Program-made: the position numbers and the translations under genes | Assembly (NCBI RefSeq): GCF_016103465.1 | Contig: NZ_JAEEAP010000047.1 | Coordinates: forward strand, 1 to 34,868 | Source: Streptomyces sabulosicollis | GTDB taxonomy: Bacteria > Actinomycetota > Actinomycetes > Streptomycetales > Streptomycetaceae | Direction of reading: 5' to 3' | DNA length: 34,868 nt | Shown here: piece after piece, positions 9,533 through 17,520 of the stretch | Numbering within the stretch: the stretch's first letter is position 1 | Layout of the letters: the number at the start of each line of letters is the position of its first letter | The notes under the pieces: generated by a model | The model's input: only the letters and a program-made list of their open reading frames with translations | Databases searched by the model: none | Told to the model about the DNA's origin: nothing

Positions 9533-9621
9533 CGGACCACCACCGCGCAACGGCGCTCAGAGACGTCGGGCGATGTCGCCCGGTCCTCGGGCGTGGTCGG
9601 CGTGGTCGGCCTGTCGGGCAT
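9529..9621 (-). CDS. Candidate 30-aa leader peptide ahead of the DUF5134 gene
   Basis: A short frame (MPDRPTTPTTPEDR..., ending SERRCAVVVR) starts with an ATG preceded by GAGAAGG at ideal distance and ends in an ATGA overlap with the DUF5134 start. Good ribosome site plus coupling is the evidence; the sequence is Pro/Thr-rich with no recognised domain. It may act only to load ribosomes onto the next gene, or it may be chance. Confidence 0.35.
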   Translation of the reverse strand: MPDRPTTPTTPEDRATSPDVSERRCAVVVR

Positions 9622-9724
9622 CGCTGCACCTTCTCTCGAGTAGTGCGGAGACCGTGACCACCTTGCTTCCGGGAGCGGGACAGCCTGTTGTCGCAGTTCC
9701 GCGGTGTGCGCAGAGCGGCGGAGG

Positions 9725-9940
9725 TCAGGGGGTGGCGAGACCGGCGACGCCGTATCCCGCTTCGGCGATGGCTGCGCGCACCCGCTCGTCGTCGACTGTG
9801 GTGCCGCGCACGGTGACCTCGTTGCGCGGGAGATCGACACTGACGTCGCGGACTCCGGGCACCTGGGTCACTTCCTCGGTGATGCTGGCGACACAGTGTC
9901 CGCAGCTCATGCCGGTGACGGTGTAGCGGAACTCGTCCAT
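9725..9940 (-). CDS. copZ: Copper chaperone CopZ-like heavy-metal-associated domain protein
   Basis: A 71-aa single HMA domain with the Cu+ site GMSCGHC near the N-terminus and the usual beta-alpha-beta-beta-alpha-beta pattern (VTGMSCGHCVASITEEV, VSVDLPRNEVTVRG, AIAEAGYGV). I start at the ATG at 9940 because AGGAG lies 8 nt upstream; an ATG two codons earlier is only 2 nt from that site. The family carries Cu+ in the cytosol to CopA ATPases and copper sensors. A CopA gene lies 4.5 kb away on the other strand. The short upstream region contains a perfect 12-bp palindrome (9993-10004). Confidence 0.92.
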   Translation of the reverse strand: MDEFRYTVTGMSCGHCVASITEEVTQVPGVRDVSVDLPRNEVTVRGTTVDDERVRAAIAEAGYGVAGLATP

Positions 9941-9992
9941 GGTCATCGCTCCTGTTGTACGGAGATGGGGCCGTTGATGCTTTCGAGAGGGA

Positions 9993-10004
9993 ATACGCGC
10001 GTAT
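9993..10004. promoter_or_regulatory. Perfect 12-bp palindrome between the PepSY gene and copZ
   Basis: ATACGCGCGTAT reads identically on both strands, in the 81-nt gap upstream of copZ and about 50 nt before its start. Position and symmetry suit a dimeric repressor operator. I cannot match it to a named copper-regulator consensus. Confidence 0.35.
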
Positions 10005-10021
10005 GCACACCGGTGTTCAGG

Positions 10022-11530
10022 TCAGACACCGGCCGCCTGAGCCCGTTTCCCACGCCGGTCGGCCAGGCGGCCGAGCGCGAGGTCGATGACCAGGAAGGCG
10101 ACCAGGGGAATGCCGAGGAGCGGCAGGTAGTAGCCGAGGACCGCGACGACGACGGTCAACACCGCGAGTGCGTACGACGGCACCTGCCGCCAGGCGCCGC
10201 GCGGTATGGGACGGCCGAAGGCGCCGGCCCGACCGCGCTGCCACCACATCCGGTAGCCCCACACGATCAGGAGGATCAGGGCGAGCGCGAGGGCAGCCAG
10301 GGCGATCTGGTTGGGCAGCCCGAACAGGCTCCCCATATGGGCGTCGATGCCCCAGCGGGAGAGCTTGGCCAGCAGCGGATAGTCGGCGAACCGCACCACG
10401 TCGGTGACCTGGCCGGTGGCCGGGTCGACGGCCGCGGCGTCCTGCTTCTCGGGCCAGCTGCGCTGGATCTGGCTGACGGTGTACGCGGTGCCGGGCCCGG
10501 CGGGCGGGACGATCTCCACCGGGTTGCCCACTCCCTCGGCGCGCGCGGCCTTCAGCACGGCGTCGACGCCGACGTCGGCGGATTCGCCGCCCTTTCCGCT
10601 CGACCCGCCGATGTCCATGCCCTCCATGCCCTCCATGCCCCGCATGGAGCCATGTCCGGCGTGTTCGCCGCCGACGGCGGAGCTGACGGCCGGAGTGGCC
10701 TGCCCGAGGGAGGCGCGGAAGTCGGTGACGTTCGCGCCCGCGTACGTGGACCACGTCAGACCGGTCGCGGAGAGGAAGAACAGCCCCAGCGCCGCCCAGA
10801 CCCCGACCGAGCCGTGGAAGGACATCGTCCGCCTGCGCCCCGTGGCGGAGCGGTCCGGCAACGCCGTCGCACGGAGCTTCCGCTTCGCCGAGCCCTTGCG
10901 GCGGCGGGCGATCCACAGCACCAGCCCACCGCCGGTGATCACCCAGAGCCAGCTGGCGGCGAGTTCGCTGTAGAGGCGGCCGGTGTCGCCGAGATGCAGA
11001 TTGCGGTGCAGGTCGTCGATCCAGGTGCGCAGTGGCAGCGCGCCACTGGTGCCGTACTGCTCCAGCGCGCCCCGTACCTTCCCCGTGTACGGATCGACGA
11101 AGACGGCCAGCTTGTGCTCGGGGTCGACACCCTTGACGCCGGAGAGCAGCACGCGCGTCGTGGCGCCCGCCTCCGGGGAGGGGCGGATCGCGCCGATCTC
11201 CCCCTCGGGGTATGCCTTGCGGGCGGCGGCGATCTGCTGGGAAAGCGGCAGTTCGCCCTTGCCGACCGGGACCCGCAGTTCATGGTCGTAGACGATCTTC
11301 TCGGCCTGGACGGACCCCGCGTAGAGGAGTCCGGTGACGGCGGCGACGAGCAGGAAGGGGGCGACGAGGACGCCCGCGTAGAAGTGCAGTCGCAGGACCA
11401 GCGGACGCAGGGCCGACCAGCCACGAGGACCCGCACCCGAGTCCGGTGTCCGGGGCGCGGCGCCGGGCTGCGGCGCGCCAGGCGGCTGTGGTCCGTCCTC
11501 GGTGTCGGCGGCGACGGGTTCGGCGGACAT
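10022..11530 (-). CDS. PepSY-associated transmembrane protein (PepSY_TM family)
   Basis: 502 aa from the ATG at 11530, with CCAGGAG just upstream; the frame stays open for 1.2 kb further upstream, but that extension is low-complexity and overlaps another gene. Four membrane helices frame two extracytoplasmic PepSY-like regions. The first helix is LRLHFYAGVLVAPFLLVAAVTGLLY, shown here only as its motif LHFYAG. Others are WLWVITGGGLVLWIARRR, VGVWAALGLFFLSATGLTW and a C-terminal pair. The first loop has ELRVPVGKGELPLS; the second has HAGHGSMRGMEGMEGMDIGG, a Met/His-rich copper-type patch. PepSY_TM proteins occur with copper and iron uptake systems. It shares the divergent region 11531-11843 with the next plus-strand gene. 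Confidence 0.85.
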   Translation of the reverse strand: MSAEPVAADTEDGPQPPGAPQPGAAPRTPDSGAGPRGWSALRPLVLRLHFYAGVLVAPFLLVAAVTGLLYAGSVQAEKIVYDHELRVPVGKGELPLSQQIAAARKAYPEGEIGAIRPSPEAGATTRVLLSGVKGVDPEHKLAVFVDPYTGKVRGALEQYGTSGALPLRTWIDDLHRNLHLGDTGRLYSELAASWLWVITGGGLVLWIARRRKGSAKRKLRATALPDRSATGRRRTMSFHGSVGVWAALGLFFLSATGLTWSTYAGANVTDFRASLGQATPAVSSAVGGEHAGHGSMRGMEGMEGMDIGGSSGKGGESADVGVDAVLKAARAEGVGNPVEIVPPAGPGTAYTVSQIQRSWPEKQDAAAVDPATGQVTDVVRFADYPLLAKLSRWGIDAHMGSLFGLPNQIALAALALALILLIVWGYRMWWQRGRAGAFGRPIPRGAWRQVPSYALAVLTVVVAVLGYYLPLLGIPLVAFLVIDLALGRLADRRGKRAQAAGV

Positions 11531-11843
11531 GGGAACTCCTGGCTCGGGGACGATGCTGGTCGGCCGGAGCCGCACCGGTCCAGTAGTCGGACCTTTTGAG
11601 GAAGAAGTTCCGGAGGTGCGGAGTGACGTGCGCCACAGAGCATGGTCGAACTGGCGACCGTTGGAAACATGCCGCGTGAAGGCTGGCCGAAGGGCTCTCC
11701 CCGGAGGGGGTCTGCCCGACGCATGCGGGGCCCGTGGGTGCGTGGCTGCTGTCGACCGGCCGTCCGCCCGCGTGATCGTCGTGCGCCGCCGTACCGACCC
11801 GGCCGTCCGCTGTTCCCGTCTCACTGAGACGATGGGCGGCATC
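11531..11843. other. Divergent intergenic region of the copper module
   Basis: 313 nt between the PepSY gene (minus) and the His/Met-rich membrane gene (plus). It should hold both promoters. I see an inverted repeat GGTCC-N7-GGACC (11577-11593) and GGAA-N3-GTTCC nearby (about 11601-11612), but no -35/-10 pair I would defend and no Zur-like box. Confidence 0.35.
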
Positions 11844-12611
11844 ATGGACGCGGGGCAGATGCTCAGGACGGTGCGTGCCGCGGTGTTCGCGGTGGTCTGC
11901 GTGCTGCTCGCCGCGTTGGGGCACGTGGTGATGTCGGGCGTCGCGGTGCCCTTGCCGGTGGTGCTGGGCGCCTTGGCCGTGACGGCTGCCGGTGCGTGGT
12001 GCTTCGCCGGCCGTGAGCGCGGCCCGGTCGCGGTGGGCCTGCTCACCGTGGGCGCCCAGGCGGCGCTGCACACCGTCTTCTCGTTCGGCCAGACTCTGGA
12101 CGGCGGCGGGCCCCGGCCGTCGCTGTCCCGGCGATGGGCCGACGCCCTGCTGTGCGGGCCGGAGCGTGCCTCGCTCTCCGGGAGCGAGGCAGCGCGGGTG
12201 GTCCGGGACGCCGGGCTGAGCGGGCAGCTCCACCACCACGCCGCCTCCGCCATGGCCGAGCACGGGCACCCCGGCGGCCGGATGACGGTCGACCATATGG
12301 CCGGAATGTCGCCCTCGATGGCGCACGACGGTATGCACGGAACGATGACCGGCATGGTCGCCGCGCACCTTCTGGTCGCCGTCCTGAGCGCGTGGTGGCT
12401 GTGGGGCGGTGAGCGGGCGGCCTTCCGGCTGGCGCGCGCGGCGGCCATTCGGCTGTTCGCACCGCTGGTCGTCGTCTTCGGCGTGGTGATTCCCGACGCC
12501 CTTCCCTCCGCCGGACCGGCGCGGGAGAAGTCGCGTCGCACCATACGGGAACTGCTGCTCGCCCACGCCATCTCTCTGCGGGGTCCTCCGCCGGGGCCCG
12601 CTGTCCGCTGA
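11844..12611 (+). CDS. His/Met-rich integral membrane protein, copper-module associated
   Basis: 255 aa from the ATG at 11844 (GGGCGG upstream); an ATG at 11832 in frame is possible. About five hydrophobic helices: AAVFAVVCVLLAALGHVVM, VVLGALAVTAAGAWCF, LTVGAQAALHTVF, MVAAHLLVAVLSAWWLW and LFAPLVVVFGVVI. The loop between helices 3 and 4 is packed with His and Met (QLHHHAASAMAEHGHPGG, MTVDHMAGMSPSMAHDGM), consistent with extracytoplasmic copper binding. It resembles uncharacterised actinobacterial proteins next to copper transport genes. I recognise no catalytic site. A perfect 12-bp hairpin follows at 12693. Confidence 0.68.
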   Translation: MDAGQMLRTVRAAVFAVVCVLLAALGHVVMSGVAVPLPVVLGALAVTAAGAWCFAGRERGPVAVGLLTVGAQAALHTVFSFGQTLDGGGPRPSLSRRWADALLCGPERASLSGSEAARVVRDAGLSGQLHHHAASAMAEHGHPGGRMTVDHMAGMSPSMAHDGMHGTMTGMVAAHLLVAVLSAWWLWGGERAAFRLARAAAIRLFAPLVVVFGVVIPDALPSAGPAREKSRRTIRELLLAHAISLRGPPPGPAVR

Positions 12612-12692
12612 CAGCTGGTCTGTTCCCTTCCAGGGCGCGCCCCGGTGCGACATCGCGTCGACCGGGTCGCCGCGCCCTGGTCACTCCTTGTG

Positions 12693-12719
12693 CCGGTCCC
12701 CGTGCGACACGGGGACCGG
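12693..12719. terminator. Perfect 12-bp hairpin between convergent genes
   Basis: CCGGTCCCCGTG and its exact complement are separated by a 3-nt CGA loop. It lies in the 295-nt gap between the converging membrane-protein gene and anti-sigma gene. No T-run follows, which is common for high-GC terminators. I see no gene in the rest of 12612-12906. Confidence 0.55.
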
Positions 12720-12906
12720 ACCATGCGAAGGACTCCCGATGATGATTCCTGTCCGGATGCCAAGGCCATCCGTTCCCGATCCCGTCCGCCACTCCGAGAG
12801 GTTTCCGCGGCCGCGGCGGCGCCCCGGGGTGTTGCCCGGTCGCCGCGGCGAGGCGGCGGCCGGCCCGTTCAGCCGCCGTGTCGCCACAGCCGCACCTGCC
12901 CGAGTG

Positions 12907-13137
12907 TCAGAGCGCCTGCCGTGGCCGCCTCGGCGCTTCTCCTCCTGGGGTGGGGGTGGTGTCCGCCTCCCGCAGTCGCGCGATGTGTTCGGTGAGCTGC
13001 CGGGCCCGGGTCTCCCACAGCCGACAGGCGGCACATGCCTCCAGGTGGGCCGCCAGCTGCTCCGTGGTGATACCCGGGGGCAGTCCTTCACCGTCGAGTC
13101 GGGCGGAGACGGCCGTTCGGATCCGCGAGCACAGCAT
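12907..13137 (-). CDS. Zinc-finger anti-sigma factor-like protein (zf-HC2/ZAS)
   Basis: 76 aa from the ATG at 13137 with GGAGG 8 nt upstream. The body contains HLEACAAC, the H-x3-C-x2-C signature of zinc-binding anti-sigma domains, preceded by a Cys (MLCSRIR) that would complete the site. It is short and has no membrane helix, like soluble RsrA-type proteins. It is divergent from the ECF sigma gene, separated by only 49 nt, rather than downstream of it. The inferred partner is that sigma factor. A frame extension to 13272 exists but overlaps the sigma gene and has no ribosome site. Confidence 0.75.
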   Translation of the reverse strand: MLCSRIRTAVSARLDGEGLPPGITTEQLAAHLEACAACRLWETRARQLTEHIARLREADTTPTPGGEAPRRPRQAL

Positions 13138-13186
13138 GCCGCCATCCTCCCCGATGTGAGCGCCGGCCGGCGGGGGGAAGGGCGGC

Positions 13187-13813
13187 ATGCGTGACGACGC
13201 CGCGGTGACGTCCTGGGCGCTCGCGGCCCGCGACGGTGACCCGATCGCCGTGGAGGAGTTCGTCCGCGCCACCCGTCTGGACGTCCGCCGCTACGTGGCG
13301 CACCTGAGCGGTGATCCGCAAACGGTGGACGACCTGGTGCAGGACACCTATCTCCGCGCTCTGCGAAGCCTCCCCCGGTTCGAGGGGAGGTCGTCGGCGC
13401 GCACCTGGCTGCTCGTGATCGCGCGCAGAGTGGTGGCCGACCGGATCCGATGGCTGACGACCCGCCCCAGAATCTCCGGAACCGAGGACTGGCAGGCGGC
13501 CGCGGAACGGAACCAGCCGTGCGATGTACCGGGCTTCGAGGAGAGCGTCGCTCTCGGGGAACTGCTCGCGGCGCTGCCCGCGACCCGGCGGGAGGCGTTC
13601 GTGCTCACCCAGTTGCTGGGGCTGACCTACCCGGAGGCCGCCACCGTGGCGCAATGCCCGGTCGGCACGATCCGCTCCCGCGTGGCCAGGGCCCGGGAAA
13701 CCCTGATCGCCCAACTCACCTCCGATGAGGAACAACCGGCCGCCCCGGAACCGGCGGAGGCGGCCCGGAACGGCGTCCCCCATGCACCGGCCATGGCCGT
13801 AGCAGTGGCCTGA
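13187..13813 (+). CDS. ECF-type RNA polymerase sigma factor
   Basis: 208 aa. Region 2 is clear (ARDGDPIAVEEFVRATRLDV, DDLVQDTYLRALRSLPRF, ARTWLLVIARRVVADRIR). Region 4 helix-turn-helix is clear (ALPATRREAFVLTQLLGL, YPEAATVAQCPVGTIRSR). There is no extra C-terminal SnoaL domain; a 25-residue Ala/Pro-rich tail ends the protein. GGGGGAAGGG precedes the ATG; a GTG at 13205 is an alternative. It lies between the copper genes and is followed by the small membrane protein and copA, so control of copper genes is a reasonable inference. Mycobacterial SigC is a known precedent for an ECF factor linked to copper uptake. A long hairpin follows. Confidence 0.9.
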   Translation: MRDDAAVTSWALAARDGDPIAVEEFVRATRLDVRRYVAHLSGDPQTVDDLVQDTYLRALRSLPRFEGRSSARTWLLVIARRVVADRIRWLTTRPRISGTEDWQAAAERNQPCDVPGFEESVALGELLAALPATRREAFVLTQLLGLTYPEAATVAQCPVGTIRSRVARARETLIAQLTSDEEQPAAPEPAEAARNGVPHAPAMAVAVA

Positions 13814-14133
13814 CGCCTCTGTCCGGCAACGGACTCCCCGGGTGCGGTGGAGGGGCGAGCGCTCGCCCTCCGCCGCACCCGGCCCCCGCGCTCGGCCGGG
13901 TGGACGGGTGCGCCCCGGCCGCTGTCCAGCCGGACTCTCCGCTCTCCGCCGGGCCGGGGCAGAAACCTCTCACAGCTCAGATGTCGGCTGACGGGCCCGG
14001 ACAGTTCCCGGCCGGGGCGGTTTTTCTCCTTGTGTGACAGAGCCTCCGTACGGTGAGCGGCCGGCACCCCAGGCCCGTAAAGGTGAGCGAGCCCGAGCCG
14101 CTTCCACCAAGCCTGCACAGGGGAGTGCCGAAG
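13814..14133. other. Intergenic region with sigma-gene terminator and copA operon upstream region
   Basis: 320 nt without a convincing gene. The first part holds the long hairpin at 13838-13882. The second part contains an AT-richer stretch (GGTTTTTCTCCTTGTGTGAC near 14017-14036) followed by TACGGT (14048-14053), which could be a -10 element, but no matching -35 lies at proper spacing. The promoter of the copA operon is probably here. Confidence 0.4.
13838..13882. terminator. Long imperfect hairpin after the sigma factor gene
   Basis: Arms CCGGGTGCGG...GGAGGG...CGAGC and GCTCG...CCCTCC...CCGCACCCGG pair over about 21 bp, with one mismatch and one bulge, centred on CGAGCGCTCG. It lies 25 nt after the sigma stop and is a likely factor-independent terminator. 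Confidence 0.6.
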
Positions 14134-14406
14134 ATGCCGCTGACCGATACCGCCTCGCCGCCGCGACCGGCGCCCGACGGAACGGAGCCGTACGTCGCCC
14201 GGGTGCGTCGCGCGCTGCCGCCTCCCGCCCTGACCGGGTTTCTCGTCCTCCTGGCGGTGCTGATGGCCGCCTCCTACACGGTGGGGCGGGCGGCCGGTCC
14301 GGTGGCGCCCGGTATCCACCGGAGCGTGCCGGAGGACGGCGGGGCCGGGGGCATGGACACCCACGGCATGAGGTCGGGCCACAGCGGATGGCAGGGGTCG
14401 CGATGA
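14134..14406 (+). CDS. Small single-pass membrane protein upstream of copA
   Basis: 90 aa from the ATG at 14134 (GGGGAG 8 nt upstream). There is one strong hydrophobic helix (LTGFLVLLAVLMAASYTVG). A short outer tail carries Met, His and Gly (GGMDTHGMRSGHSGW), resembling the copper-binding loops of neighbouring proteins. Its stop overlaps the copA start by ATGA, so the two are translationally coupled. It may hand over or sense copper near CopA; this is inferred from context, and no family was recognised. A longer product from GTG 14053 cannot be excluded. Confidence 0.65.
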   Translation: MPLTDTASPPRPAPDGTEPYVARVRRALPPPALTGFLVLLAVLMAASYTVGRAAGPVAPGIHRSVPEDGGAGGMDTHGMRSGHSGWQGSR

Positions 14407-16838
14407 GCGAGCGGCCGGACACCGCGTCCGATCCGACCACCTCGTCCGACGTACCCGCGCGCACCACCGATCTGCTGATCGGCGGGATGACGTGCGCGGC
14501 CTGCGTGAACCGGGTGGAGAAGAAGCTGGCCCGCGTCGAGGGCGTGAGCGCCAGCGTGAATCTGGCCACCGGTACGGCGCGGGTCTGCCACCCGGACACC
14601 GTCACCCTGGACGAACTGATCGCCACCGTCGAGCGGGCGGGTTACACCGCCGAGCTCCCGGCCCCTGCCACCGGAGCCACGGACGAGGGCCTGGCCTCTT
14701 CCACGGACTCCACGGATCCTGCGGATCCCGCGGATTCCACGGACGCGTCCGCTGGGCAGGACCGCGAAGAGGCCGGTGACGTCGAACGGCTCTTCTTCAC
14801 CGCGGTGCTGGCCATGCCCGTGATCGTGCTCTCGATGGTTCCCGCCTGGCAGTTCGACCGGTGGCAGTACGTGTGTTTCACCCTCGCCACACCGGTCGCG
14901 GCCTGGGGCGCGTGGCCCTTCCACCGGCGGGCACTGCGCGGCCTGCGGCACGCCGCGGCCACCATGGACACCCTGGTGTCCCTCGGTGTCCTCGCCTCCT
15001 ACGCGTGGTCCGCGTACGCGCTGTTCTGGGGCGGGGCGGGCCTGCCGGGCATGCGGATGCCGTTCAGCCTGCTGCCCTCCGCCGGTGACGGGGTGCCCCA
15101 TATCTACCTGGAGGCGGCGGTCGCCGTGCCGCTGTTCGTCCTCATCGGGCGGCATCTGGAGGCGCGTGCCAGGCACCGGAGCGGCTCCGCGCTGCGGGCG
15201 CTGGCCGAACTGGGCGCCAAGGACGTGGAGTTGCGGGAGCGGGAAGGCAATCGCCGCGTCCCGGTGGCCGCGCTCACCACGGGGCAGGAGTTCGTGGTGC
15301 GCCCCGGTGAGAAGGTCGCCACGGACGGGGTGGTGGTCGAGGGCGGGTCGGCGCTGGACCTGTCCCTGGTCACCGGCGAGAGCGTACCGGCGGAGGTGAC
15401 ACCCGGCTCGGCCGTGGTCGGCGGCGCCGTCAACGCCGGCGGACTGCTCGTCGTACGGGCCACGGCCGTCGGGGCCGACACCCAACTCGCCCGCATCACC
15501 CGGTTGGTGACCGAGGCCCAGGCGGGCAAGGCCAGGACGCAACGGCTCGCCGACAAGGTGGCGGGAGTCTTCGTACCGGTGATCGTGGCCATCGCCGGTA
15601 CCGTGCTGAGCTTCTGGCTGGGCGCGGGCGCCTCGGGTGAGGTGGCCGTCACCGCGGCCGTGGCCGTCCTCGTCGTGGCCTGCCCCTGCGCACTGGGGCT
15701 GGCCACACCGACCGCGTTCCTGGTGGCCAGCGGGCGCGGGGCGCAGCTCGGTGTCCTCGTCCGCGGCCCGGAGGCGCTGGAGCGGCTGCGCCGCGTGGAC
15801 ACCGCGGTGCTCGACAAGACCGGCACGCTCACCACCGGCCGCATGTCCCTGACCGACGTGGCGGTGGCGGAGGACGGGCCGGAGGCGAACGAGGTGCTCC
15901 GGCTCGCCGCGGCAGTGGAACAGGGCTCCGAACACCCCATCGGCCGGGCGGTCGTGGCGGCGGCCCGCCGCGACACGGCCGGTGACACCGGTCTGCCGGA
16001 GGTGAGGGAATTCCGGGCCCACCCCGGCGAGGGGGTGTCCGGCAGCGTCGAGGGCCGCCGGGTGCGCGTACGCCGCCCTCGTCCGTCGGAGCCACTGCCG
16101 GACGCGCTGCGCCGGGCGCGGGACACCGCCGGGCGTGCCGCGCACACCGCCGTGATCGTGGAGATCGACGACCGCCCGGTCGGACTGCTCGCCGTCGGTG
16201 ACACCCTGCGGCCCACCAGCCGCGAGGCGGTGGACGCGATGCGCGCGCTGGGCATCGAGCCGGTGCTGGTGACCGGCGACGGAACCGCCCCCGCCCAGGC
16301 GATGGCGAAACGGGCGGGCATCGACACGGTCCACGCCGGGGTGACCCCGGAGGGGAAGGAACGGATCGTCACCGCGCTGCGTGCCGAGGGCCGGTGCGTC
16401 GCGGTGATCGGCGACGGGGTCAACGACGCCGCCGCCCTGGCCACCGCCGATCTGGGCATGGCGATGGGCGGTGGCACCGACGCCGCGATCGGCGCCGCCG
16501 ACATCACCCTCGTACGGGAGGACATGCTGGCCGTCGTCGACGCCATCCGGCTCACCCGGCGCACCCTGAGCACCATCCGCGCCAACCTCGTCTGGGCCTT
16601 CGGCTACAACGTGGTCACCGTTCCGCTGGCCGCCACCGGCTGGCTCAACCCCATGGTCGCGGCCGCGGCCATGTCCGCCAGTTCGGTCCTGGTCGTCACG
16701 AACAGCCTGCGGCTGCGGACCTACGCCCCCGGCGGACGGCAGACCGGCCCCCCGCCCACTCCCCTCTCCTCCTACGGCACCGCGGCCACCGAACACGGCC
16801 ACCCGGGAAGGAAGAACGATGTCCTCAGCGACCGATGA
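14403..16838 (+). CDS. copA: Copper-translocating P1B-type ATPase CopA
   Basis: 811 aa from the ATG at 14403. One N-terminal HMA domain binds Cu+ through GMTCAAC (C31, C34), followed by an Asp/Ser/Thr linker. P-type signatures are complete: actuator LVTGES, membrane CPC (427-429) in VVACPCALGLATPTA, phosphorylated Asp in DKTGTLT (D471), nucleotide-site SEHPIG, and hinge GDGVNDAAAL. The last helices contain YN (AFGYNVVTVP) and M..SS (AAMSASSVLVV), which with CPC define the Cu+ exporting subgroup. It is coupled by ATGA to the small membrane protein before it and overlaps the PCuAC-like gene after it by 20 nt. The role is ATP-driven Cu+ export from the cytosol. Confidence 0.96.
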   Translation: MSERPDTASDPTTSSDVPARTTDLLIGGMTCAACVNRVEKKLARVEGVSASVNLATGTARVCHPDTVTLDELIATVERAGYTAELPAPATGATDEGLASSTDSTDPADPADSTDASAGQDREEAGDVERLFFTAVLAMPVIVLSMVPAWQFDRWQYVCFTLATPVAAWGAWPFHRRALRGLRHAAATMDTLVSLGVLASYAWSAYALFWGGAGLPGMRMPFSLLPSAGDGVPHIYLEAAVAVPLFVLIGRHLEARARHRSGSALRALAELGAKDVELREREGNRRVPVAALTTGQEFVVRPGEKVATDGVVVEGGSALDLSLVTGESVPAEVTPGSAVVGGAVNAGGLLVVRATAVGADTQLARITRLVTEAQAGKARTQRLADKVAGVFVPVIVAIAGTVLSFWLGAGASGEVAVTAAVAVLVVACPCALGLATPTAFLVASGRGAQLGVLVRGPEALERLRRVDTAVLDKTGTLTTGRMSLTDVAVAEDGPEANEVLRLAAAVEQGSEHPIGRAVVAAARRDTAGDTGLPEVREFRAHPGEGVSGSVEGRRVRVRRPRPSEPLPDALRRARDTAGRAAHTAVIVEIDDRPVGLLAVGDTLRPTSREAVDAMRALGIEPVLVTGDGTAPAQAMAKRAGIDTVHAGVTPEGKERIVTALRAEGRCVAVIGDGVNDAAALATADLGMAMGGGTDAAIGAADITLVREDMLAVVDAIRLTRRTLSTIRANLVWAFGYNVVTVPLAATGWLNPMVAAAAMSASSVLVVTNSLRLRTYAPGGRQTGPPPTPLSSYGTAATEHGHPGRKNDVLSDR

Positions 16839-17337
16839 CCGCACCACGCCGCGACGCCGTCTGAGGGAGACGGTGGCCCGGGGAGTACGGGCGGCGCTGG
16901 TGCCGGTGGGCGGCTGCGCCCTGGCCCTGGCCCTGCTCACCGGCTACACGGCGACCGGGGCGGCGGGAGAGCCCACACCGAGGATCCGGGTCAGTGGCGG
17001 CCGTATCGTCCAGTCCACCGGGCAGACGGCCGCCGCCTACTTCGAGATCCGCAACGTCGGGGACACGGACGACACCCTGGTCTTCGCCGACTCCCCGGAA
17101 CTGGGAGTCTCCATGCTGCGCGAGCCCGACCGGAAACGGCCGGGTGCCATCCGGCGGCCGAAGGCGGTGACCGTACGCGCGCACAGCACACTGCGAATGT
17201 CCCGGGAAGGCGTCCACATCGCCCTCCTCGACCCCCCGACGCTGCAACCGGGACAGAGGGTGTCCTTCAACCTGTGGTTCTCCGTACGCGGCCGGGTCGG
17301 GGCCGAGGCGATGCGATCGCATCTCACCGATCGTTGA
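16819..17337 (+). CDS. PCuAC-family copper chaperone-like protein with altered metal site
   Basis: 172 aa from the ATG at 16819, which follows GGAAGGAAG and overlaps copA by 20 nt. A basic N-terminus and hydrophobic segment (LVPVGGCALALALLTGY) look like a signal peptide or anchor. The beta-sandwich resembles PCuAC (DUF461) periplasmic chaperones: QTAAAYFEIRNVGDTDDTLV, then HSTLRMSREGVHIALLDPP and LQPGQRVSFNLWF. In active members copper is held by H(M)X10MX21HXM; here the first His is absent (SMLREPD) and the last Met is Leu (HIAL). Copper binding may be weak or lost. Context still ties it to CopA. Confidence 0.75.
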   Translation: MSSATDDRTTPRRRLRETVARGVRAALVPVGGCALALALLTGYTATGAAGEPTPRIRVSGGRIVQSTGQTAAAYFEIRNVGDTDDTLVFADSPELGVSMLREPDRKRPGAIRRPKAVTVRAHSTLRMSREGVHIALLDPPTLQPGQRVSFNLWFSVRGRVGAEAMRSHLTDR

Positions 17338-17520
17338 GGGCGCGGCCCGCCGCCGTCGACGAGGGCCCCTCCAGGGGGTCGGTTTTCCGGCTCTCTCAGT
17401 TCCCCGCGACGCCCGATTCTTGTTTTCCCTCAAGGGGGTTTCACCCCATCGAAGGGCCGGGCACGACCGGGGCAACGACTGTCTTCCTCCCCGCATTCTC
17501 GGAAACCGAGGTGGTGCACC

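Noticed and set aside
11531-12769. Upstream extension of the PepSY frame by about 410 codons
   Set aside because: The extension is low-complexity Arg/Ser/Thr, overlaps the membrane-protein gene on the other strand, and the ATG at 11530 has a good ribosome site.
14274-16940. 888-codon minus-strand frame opposite copA
   Set aside because: It mirrors CopA, whose motifs are complete on the plus strand.
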